Source of the DNA: Actibacterium naphthalenivorans | Lineage (GTDB): Bacteria > Pseudomonadota > Alphaproteobacteria > Rhodobacterales > Rhodobacteraceae | Length of the DNA stretch: 54,899 nucleotides | Direction: 5' to 3' | Assembly (NCBI RefSeq): GCF_014196965.1 | Contig: NZ_JACIEQ010000007.1 | Span: forward strand, 1 to 54,899 | In this document: piece by piece, positions 50,240 to 54,899 of the stretch | Numbering within the stretch: position 1 is the first letter of the stretch | How the letters are laid out: the number at the start of each line of letters is the position of its first letter | Made by a program: the position numbers and the translations under genes | Notes under the pieces: model-generated | Told to the model about the DNA's origin: nothing | Databases searched by the model: none | What the model saw: only the letters and a program-made list of their open reading frames with translations

Positions 50240-52611
50240 GAAAGCCTCCAGAAGTCTGGGCGGTCGCGGTAATCGGCGCCGACGAGCGCCTCGCCTTTCT
50301 CCATGCCGCCAAGGATGGTGAGATTGGGCCCAAGAGCACTGAGATCGGCATCGACGACGATTGAGCCCTGATCGTCGCGGATCAGTGCGAGGCGGCTGTT
50401 GCTGCCCGTGTTGAGAAGGACGTCGAGTTCCTTCTCCGTGAGGTTCAGCATGGCGTAATCCGAGGCACTGGCGCGGATATTGGGCAGCAGGATCTGCGTC
50501 GGCACGGCCTCGACGATGGTCTTGCCGGTCCGGGTACGTTCGAGCTGGCTTGCGTATTGCGTCATCATCACCGCGACGGTGTTCTGCTTCCGCGCGGTCA
50601 CCAGCCAGTTCGAGAGCCGCTCGGCGAAATACGCATTGTCGAGCGCCTTCCAGGCCTCGTCGATCACGATGATGGTGGGGTGGCGGTCCTCGATCTCGCG
50701 CTCGACCCGGCGAAAGAGATAGGAGAGGACCGCCATCCGCTCCTTGTCGGCCTCGCTGTCGAGAATGCCGGTCAGGTCGAAACCCACGACGTCGCCCTTG
50801 AGCGAAAAAGTGTCCTCAAGGCTCTGTCCGAAGATCCAGCCGTAGCGGCCGTCTTCGGTCCACTCGAGCAGGCGCTGGTGCAGATCGCCGCCATCATCCG
50901 TAGACACAAAAAGCGATGCGAAATCCCGCCAGTTCCGCAGGGCGGGGTTTGTGGCCTGGGCATTCTGGCGCACGACTTCCTGGATGCGGTTGGTCTGTGC
51001 GGGCGTCAGGGGCTTGTCAGCGCGGTAGAGCAGGGTGGCAAGCCAGTCCGAGAGCCAGGCGGTGCCGCGCGCATCGGTCTCTGTCCAGAGCGGGTTGAGG
51101 CCCGTGGGCTGACCGGCGTTCAGGGACGCGTAGCGCCCGCCATTCGCGCGGACCGCCATCTCCATACCAAGACGGTAATCGAAGACGAAGACCCGGGCGC
51201 CCGCGCGACGGGCCTGGGTCATCAGGAAGGCCGACAGCACCGATTTGCCCGACCCGGGCCGCCCCATGATCAGGGTATGGCCGCTGGTCGGTTCTTTGTC
51301 GGGCGAGCCTTGCTCGTGATAGGAAAACCGGTAGGCGCTCTGCTCCGGCGTGGGCAAATAAGTGACGACCCGGCCCCATGGGGTTTTCGCGGCGGGTTTG
51401 CCGAGTTGTGTCCGGTGAAAGGCCGCAAAATCCGCGAAGTTGCGATTGGTGACGGCGCTGGCGCGGACGCGCTTTGGCTGGTTGCCGGGATGCTGGCTGA
51501 GGTAATGCGCCTTTGCGGCGACCCGCTCGCCGATCATTTTCACTCCCTCGGTCGCGGCGGCGTTCACGATTTCGGCGCTGAGGGTTTGCAGCTCTTCGAG
51601 CGTTTCGCAGAAGAGTGTGACGACCATATGGTGTTCGCCGAAGCTTTGGCGCTTGGCCTCGAGATCATCGGCGGCGATGTCGAGGGCTTCCAGGAGCGAG
51701 AGGGCCGCGTCCTGGCTGGCCTGCATCTGGCGCTTTTGCCGCTTGATGCGGCCCGCCATGAGGTTCGAATTGATCGGCGTGAAGGAGTGCGTCACGATCA
51801 TGTCAACCGGCAGGTTCAGCATGTCGAACATTGTGCAGGAGGTGCCTTCCGAGTATTCCCCGATGGTGAAACTCTTGCCGTAGCGATGGCCCACGACGCC
51901 TTCGGAAAGCTCGAAATGGTCGCCGTGGAACGTCACGCGGGTATTGGCGACGTTGAAGGACAGAAAGCCGTAGGTGTTGGCCGGGTAGAGCGGCAGCTCG
52001 GTGCCCGTGTTGAGCGCGCCCAGAAACCCCACCAACTCCCCCGATGCGGCTGACAGCAGGCGCGGCTTGAGCTCTGCGAGGCCCGAGAGGAAGACGTTCA
52101 CGGCCTCGCCGAGGCGCTGCAAGCGTTTGCGGGTCTCCTCTTTCAGACGGTCCGGCGCGCTGCGACCGAGGAACGGCAAGAGGCTTTTCGGGGGCGGCCG
52201 GTGAATGACGGTGAGCGTCAGGGTCTTGTCGCGCAGCCCACTGGTCTCGAGTTTCGCGCGCCAGCGACGGTCCACCTCGCCCGCGAAGCTGTCCTCACGG
52301 ATGGGGTCGAGATCAGGTTTGATGGCCTTGGAGACCTTGTGGACGTAATAGCTGAATTCTGGCCCGAGTTGCGCGACGATGCGAGCAAAAAGCGCCGTCA
52401 CCTTGTCGAGATAGGCATCGTCCGTCGTGTAGCTGTTGATCCCCTCAAGGCGAATGCACCGGAAGAGTTCGTTCACCCGGGTCCGCACGGTCTGGTCGTC
52501 GACGAGGCTCACATAGGGCAGCATATGCGCAAGCCGGGTCTCGCGCGCATACCAGTCTGGCGTCATTGTGCGGGCATCGAGCGCAGCATCACGGGCGTCA
52601 TCACGGGGCAT
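50236..52611 (-). CDS. virB4: VirB4 secretion ATPase
   Basis: About 791 residues, the large AAA-type ATPase of the type IV secretion machine. The N-terminal CagE/TrbE/VirB domain (TPDWYARETRLAHMLPYVSL; PINSNLMAGRIKRQKRQMQ) is followed by the motor domain with Walker A GRPGSGKS near 450 and Walker B TIIVIDEAWKAL near 648, then MTQYASQLE and LLPNIRASASDYAML. ATG 52611 has a GGGG ribosome site; ATG 52626 is the alternative. Either start overlaps the virB3 end. Confidence 0.95.
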   Translation of the reverse strand: MPRDDARDAALDARTMTPDWYARETRLAHMLPYVSLVDDQTVRTRVNELFRCIRLEGINSYTTDDAYLDKVTALFARIVAQLGPEFSYYVHKVSKAIKPDLDPIREDSFAGEVDRRWRAKLETSGLRDKTLTLTVIHRPPPKSLLPFLGRSAPDRLKEETRKRLQRLGEAVNVFLSGLAELKPRLLSAASGELVGFLGALNTGTELPLYPANTYGFLSFNVANTRVTFHGDHFELSEGVVGHRYGKSFTIGEYSEGTSCTMFDMLNLPVDMIVTHSFTPINSNLMAGRIKRQKRQMQASQDAALSLLEALDIAADDLEAKRQSFGEHHMVVTLFCETLEELQTLSAEIVNAAATEGVKMIGERVAAKAHYLSQHPGNQPKRVRASAVTNRNFADFAAFHRTQLGKPAAKTPWGRVVTYLPTPEQSAYRFSYHEQGSPDKEPTSGHTLIMGRPGSGKSVLSAFLMTQARRAGARVFVFDYRLGMEMAVRANGGRYASLNAGQPTGLNPLWTETDARGTAWLSDWLATLLYRADKPLTPAQTNRIQEVVRQNAQATNPALRNWRDFASLFVSTDDGGDLHQRLLEWTEDGRYGWIFGQSLEDTFSLKGDVVGFDLTGILDSEADKERMAVLSYLFRRVEREIEDRHPTIIVIDEAWKALDNAYFAERLSNWLVTARKQNTVAVMMTQYASQLERTRTGKTIVEAVPTQILLPNIRASASDYAMLNLTEKELDVLLNTGSNSRLALIRDDQGSIVVDADLSALGPNLTILGGMEKGEALVGADYRDRPDFWRLS

Positions 52612-52879
52612 AGCTGTCCCCGCCATGGATGGACCTGTTGCGCGTGGGCGGTGTCTCCTGCAGGGCTGTCATCATCACGTCGATGAAACGCGGGTCCCAA
52701 TCTGCGGCCTTCCAAAGCACCGGGTAGAGAAGGGCCGCGACAGCCAGTACCGCGATGTGCTGGACCCAGACGAACAAGAGCACCGACCCGAAAAGCCAGA
52801 CCATCGCGTACATGATGGGCAGGCCCAGAAGCTTGGGCGGGCGCACGAGGCCGAGAAAGAGAGGCGAGCGCTCAGCCAC
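52601..52879 (-). CDS. virB3: VirB3 inner-membrane protein
   Basis: About 92 residues: SPLFLGLVRPPKLLGLPI, then a hydrophobic hairpin (MYAMVWLFGSVLLFVWVQ and IAVLAVAALLYPVLW) and DPRFIDVMM, the compact VirB3 pattern. Start GTG 52879 overlaps the virB2 stop by eight bases; upstream parts of the open frame are antisense-like and overlap virB2. VirB3 works with VirB4 at the inner membrane. Confidence 0.88.
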   Translation of the reverse strand: MAERSPLFLGLVRPPKLLGLPIMYAMVWLFGSVLLFVWVQHIAVLAVAALLYPVLWKAADWDPRFIDVMMTALQETPPTRNRSIHGGDSYAP

Positions 52880-53165
52880 CGGCAAAGACCGCGGCAACGA
52901 TGGTGGGGGCAGCCGCGACACCGGCGATGCCGACCAGGACCCAGAGCGCCTGGCGCAGATCGATGATGTTGAAGAACCAGCTGAGAAAGACCCCGAGAAC
53001 GGCAAGCGTCGCGATGACAACGCCAAGTGGGCCGGTCAGCGCATCGACGATGCCCTGTAACAGGCTCTGGATCGGGGAGAGATCGATGCTCTGTGCTAGG
53101 GCGGGCTCGGCAATGAACAGGAATAGCGCCAGCGAGGCGACAAAGAGGTTTGAAATCTGTCTCAC
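52872..53165 (-). CDS. virB2: VirB2/TrbC major pilin
   Basis: A 97-residue prepilin: signal peptide MRQISNLFVASLALFLFIAEPALA, cleavage before QSIDLSP, then two hydrophobic helices (LGVVIATLAVLGVFLSWFF; LWVLVGIAGVAAAPTIVAAVF) separated by a short polar loop. Start GTG 53165 has GGAAGGA eight bases upstream and overlaps the virB1 stop. It forms the conjugative pilus. Confidence 0.93.
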   Translation of the reverse strand: MRQISNLFVASLALFLFIAEPALAQSIDLSPIQSLLQGIVDALTGPLGVVIATLAVLGVFLSWFFNIIDLRQALWVLVGIAGVAAAPTIVAAVFAGG

Positions 53166-53902
53166 GAATTTGATCCTTCCAATCGGGCCACGACAGCCAT
53201 GACGCGGGCCACGTGGTTCTGGGTTTCTCGGTAAGGGGGAATGCCACCGTGTTGGCGCACGGCGTCCGGCCCCGCGTTGTAGGCCGCCAGCGCCAGATGC
53301 GGATCGCCGAACGTCTCCAGCATCATCGCGAGGTAGCGGGCAGAGCCGTCGAGGTTCTGTTGGGGGTCACGCGGGTCGACGCCCAGATCACGCGCGGTGT
53401 CGGGCATCAGCTGACCAAGGCCAATGGCGCCCGCATGTGAGATCGCATCCTGCCTGTAGGCGCTCTCAACCTCGATATTGGCGCGGTAGAGGCTCAGCCA
53501 GTCCGTGACGGAAAGCTCCGCGCGCCTTAGGCCGGGGTGGCTGGCATAACGCAGGGCCGTGGTCTCTATGGCGTTTAGGACATCGGCACGGGGCAGGGGT
53601 GCCGGACCGACACGGGCTGCAAAGCGCATCGCTTCTCGCTCTGGCACAGTTTCATCGCTGCCGAAAATCGCAAGTTCGTCGGCTGCCGATCCCTGACCGA
53701 TGCCGTCATTGTAGTTCCGAGCAAAACTGCTCTGAGACCGGGATGGGGTCAGAGAGCCGTCGCTCTCCATGACCAGGACCATTTGCGCTGAGGCAGGTGC
53801 TGCGACCAGCCAGAGACAGACGAGGTTAGCTGCCAGCGCCCTTGTCTGATGGGGCTTTGTCTGACGGCGCGAGTTTGTGGGTCCGGCTTGTTCCCGCTTC
53901 AA
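53162..53902 (-). CDS. virB1: VirB1 lytic transglycosylase
   Basis: About 246 residues. A Sec signal peptide (ALAANLVCLWLVAAPASAQ) is followed by a ~90-residue linker and an SLT domain: YRANIEVESAYRQDA with the catalytic Glu, SHAGAIGLGQLMPDTARDLG, ALAAYNAGPDAV. It cuts peptidoglycan for pilus passage. The start is uncertain: no ATG or GTG lies close to the signal peptide; TTG 53902 gives a long basic n-region but lacks a ribosome site. The gene overlaps the end of the preceding small gene either way. Confidence 0.85.
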   Translation of the reverse strand: MKREQAGPTNSRRQTKPHQTRALAANLVCLWLVAAPASAQMVLVMESDGSLTPSRSQSSFARNYNDGIGQGSAADELAIFGSDETVPEREAMRFAARVGPAPLPRADVLNAIETTALRYASHPGLRRAELSVTDWLSLYRANIEVESAYRQDAISHAGAIGLGQLMPDTARDLGVDPRDPQQNLDGSARYLAMMLETFGDPHLALAAYNAGPDAVRQHGGIPPYRETQNHVARVMAVVARLEGSNS

Positions 53903-54206
53903 GCGGCAGGTCGACATGCGCAAAACCAAGGCCAATGAAGAAAGACACCACGCCGGAGATCGTTTTGAATTCGCGGATCTTGATATCGTTGTAGGTCGTC
54001 CGCGTGCGGGCGGTGACGAGGAGCTTTTCCACCCCGTCATCAGAGACAACGCGCATGATCCAGACCCCGTAATAGCTGGGGCCTTTCTTATGTGCCGACT
54101 CCTGGCACAGGATTTCTGCGCTATGGCCGCTTTCCACGAGCTCGCGGAATCTGGCTTCCGTAACCACATTTGGTGCTTCGATGTCCCAGTTCATGGCCCG
54201 GCTCAC
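53826..54206 (-). CDS. Conserved hypothetical protein, first gene of the virB operon
   Basis: A 126-residue soluble protein without signal peptide. It contains APNVVTEARFRELVESGHSA, GPSYYGVWIMRVVSDDG and TARTRTTYNDIKIREFKTI, and ends in a repeated SDKAPSDK tail. Start GTG 54206 follows GGAGAA; ATG 54194 is in frame but has no ribosome site. It leads the virB operon and overlaps virB1, so a regulatory or early conjugation role is plausible; the family is not recognised. Confidence 0.75.
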   Translation of the reverse strand: MSRAMNWDIEAPNVVTEARFRELVESGHSAEILCQESAHKKGPSYYGVWIMRVVSDDGVEKLLVTARTRTTYNDIKIREFKTISGVVSFFIGLGFAHVDLPLEAGTSRTHKLAPSDKAPSDKGAGS

Positions 54207-54256
54207 GCTTTCTCCAATGGCGCAACCTCGGGGATTCCTACTTGAACCCCAGAGTT

Positions 54257-54293
54257 ACGATATTATACTATCAACCGCAAGATGTAATATCGT
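54257..54293. promoter_or_regulatory. Long inverted repeat in the divergent promoter of the virB operon
   Basis: ACGATATTA (54257-54265) and TAATATCGT (54285-54293) are perfect 9-bp inverted repeats, centres two to three helical turns apart, in the AT-rich gap between the virB operon (left) and the 54363 gene (right). A dimeric regulator of conjugation genes is the likely user. Confidence 0.6.
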
Positions 54294-54362
54294 GCTTTAG
54301 CTGTAGTTTGGTTACGCAAACACTAGTCACGGCCAGTGTCCGCGATCAAGGAGATAACAGGT

Positions 54363-54656
54363 TTGAGAAACCCAAGGTTGACAGGCCTGCTCTCATTACA
54401 AGCTATGGCCCTCCTGATCTGCCTCCCCGGGCCGGGTTTCGCGGAATCCTGCTTCGCCCCGGCTCGTCCTTTCCTGCCAAGCGATTCGCAGGCAGCGCGA
54501 GACTATGCGGACATCATCCGTGGCGATTTCGAAAATTACATCCAGGATATCCAGAGCTACTTCCGTTGCCTCGACGGTGAACGGGCCCGTGCCTTCGAGG
54601 AAGCGAGGGAGGTCAGTGAGGACTACGGCCGATTTCTGCAATTGGTAGGGGATTGA
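54363..54656 (+). CDS. Small exported protein of unknown function
   Basis: About 97 residues from TTG 54363, which has AAGGAG eight bases upstream; an earlier GTG (54336) has none. The signal peptide LTGLLSLQAMALLICLPGPGFA ends before ESCFAPARPFLPSD. The mature ~70 residues are acidic and helical with two Cys (SCFAPA, FRCLDGE). It is divergent from the virB operon across the inverted repeat at 54257-54293, so joint control is likely. The family is not recognised. Confidence 0.7.
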   Translation: MRNPRLTGLLSLQAMALLICLPGPGFAESCFAPARPFLPSDSQAARDYADIIRGDFENYIQDIQSYFRCLDGERARAFEEAREVSEDYGRFLQLVGD

Positions 54657-54720
54657 TGGGCAGCCTCGGGAGCATCAGACTTGCAGCCCATGGAAACCAG
54701 ACGCCGATAACACCCTCAAA

Positions 54721-54737
54721 TATCTACTTTTTAGATA
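54721..54737. promoter_or_regulatory. Operator-like dyad before the XRE regulator gene
   Basis: TATCTA-ctttt-TAGATA, a perfect 6-bp inverted repeat with a 5-nt spacer, 44 bases upstream of the XRE-type start. Size and place fit an autoregulatory site for a Cro/cI-like dimer. Confidence 0.45.
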
Positions 54738-54780
54738 ATAGATTTCATCCGCTAGCGACGTCACAAAAGGTATGTGACGC

Positions 54781-54899
54781 GTGGCAAAGACAATCAGAAG
54801 CACGGGACAGGTGGCACTTTGCCAGGCATTGGTCGACGCCCGCATCAAGGCGGGCCTCGGTCAGGAGGACTTGGCGGTCAAGCTCAAGTGCCATCAATC
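54781..54899 (+). CDS. XRE (Cro/cI) family regulator, N-terminal part only
   Basis: GTG 54781 opens a frame running off the right edge (39 codons seen). It reads ALVDARIKAGLGQEDLAVKL, the start of an XRE helix-turn-helix (LRxxRxxxGLxQxxLA). It is probably a regulator of the adjoining conjugation genes. The rest of the protein lies outside the window. Confidence 0.7.
   Translation, partial: MAKTIRSTGQVALCQALVDARIKAGLGQEDLAVKLKCHQ

Noticed and set aside
1-54899. CRISPR array, tRNA or rRNA genes, anti-phage defence system
   Set aside because: No regularly spaced repeats, no tRNA-like cloverleaf or rRNA signature, and no defence families were seen among the genes.

Overview
The window is GC-rich, densely packed DNA. 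Its gene families (VirB/VirD4 secretion system, IclR/LysR/AraC-controlled CoA catabolism) and codon use fit an alphaproteobacterium, most likely Rhodobacterales, and a conjugative plasmid or integrative conjugative element. The taxonomic guess is inference; no rRNA, tRNA, CRISPR array or replication origin was seen.

Layout. (1) 1-2162: end of an unknown gene and the coupling protein gene virD4, on +. (2) 2446-3533: remnants of two IS110-type transposases. (3) About 3.86-40.9 kb: catabolic cargo. Cassette A (minus): AraC regulator, SDR, Baeyer-Villiger monooxygenase (BVMO), lactone hydrolase. Operon C (minus, 15.3 to 9.5 kb): aldehyde dehydrogenase, class III CoA-transferase, enoyl-CoA hydratase, two unlike acyl-CoA dehydrogenase subunits. 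Two IclR regulators (+), each preceded by a truncated hydroxyacid-dehydrogenase start. Operon D (minus, 25.6 to 17.6 kb): DUF35 protein, thiolase-like protein, ADP-forming acyl-CoA synthetase, MaoC hydratase, two acyl-CoA dehydrogenase subunits, MFE-type SDR. A LysR regulator faces operon E (+): acyl-CoA dehydrogenase plus an itaconate-type CoA-transferase, hydratase and lyase. Operon F (minus, 38.4 to 31.2 kb): lactone hydrolase, cyclohexanone-type BVMO, SDR, outer-membrane protein, zinc alcohol dehydrogenase, aldehyde dehydrogenase. A third IclR (+) is followed by an acyl-CoA dehydrogenase. (4) 41.3-42.55 kb: an intact IS110-family element. (5) 54.2-42.7 kb (minus): an overlapping virB1-virB11 operon, including a 55-residue VirB7-like lipoprotein, a second lytic transglycosylase and a DUF4177 protein. 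(6) 54.3-54.9 kb: a small exported protein and the start of an XRE regulator.

How it works together (inference). Operon F has the logic of cyclohexanol/cyclopentanol degradation: cyclic alcohol to ketone (SDR), ketone to lactone (BVMO), lactone to hydroxyacid (hydrolase), hydroxyacid to semialdehyde (zinc ADH), semialdehyde to dicarboxylate (ALDH). Operons C and D supply CoA activation and a beta-oxidation-like path, with the thiolase step possibly replaced by an aldol cleavage. Operon E would drain methyl-branched C5 dicarboxylates to pyruvate and acetyl-CoA. The whole package looks like a mobile alicyclic or terpenoid degradation island parked between two convergent parts of a conjugation system.

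The most interesting signal not covered by gene calls is a set of IclR-type operators. Two loci 6 kb apart share a three-half-site pattern (TTTCA/TGAAA halves every 10 bp) abutting promoter-like hexamers. A third locus has the same geometry with TTCCG/CGGAA halves. This predicts which regulator controls which catabolic block.
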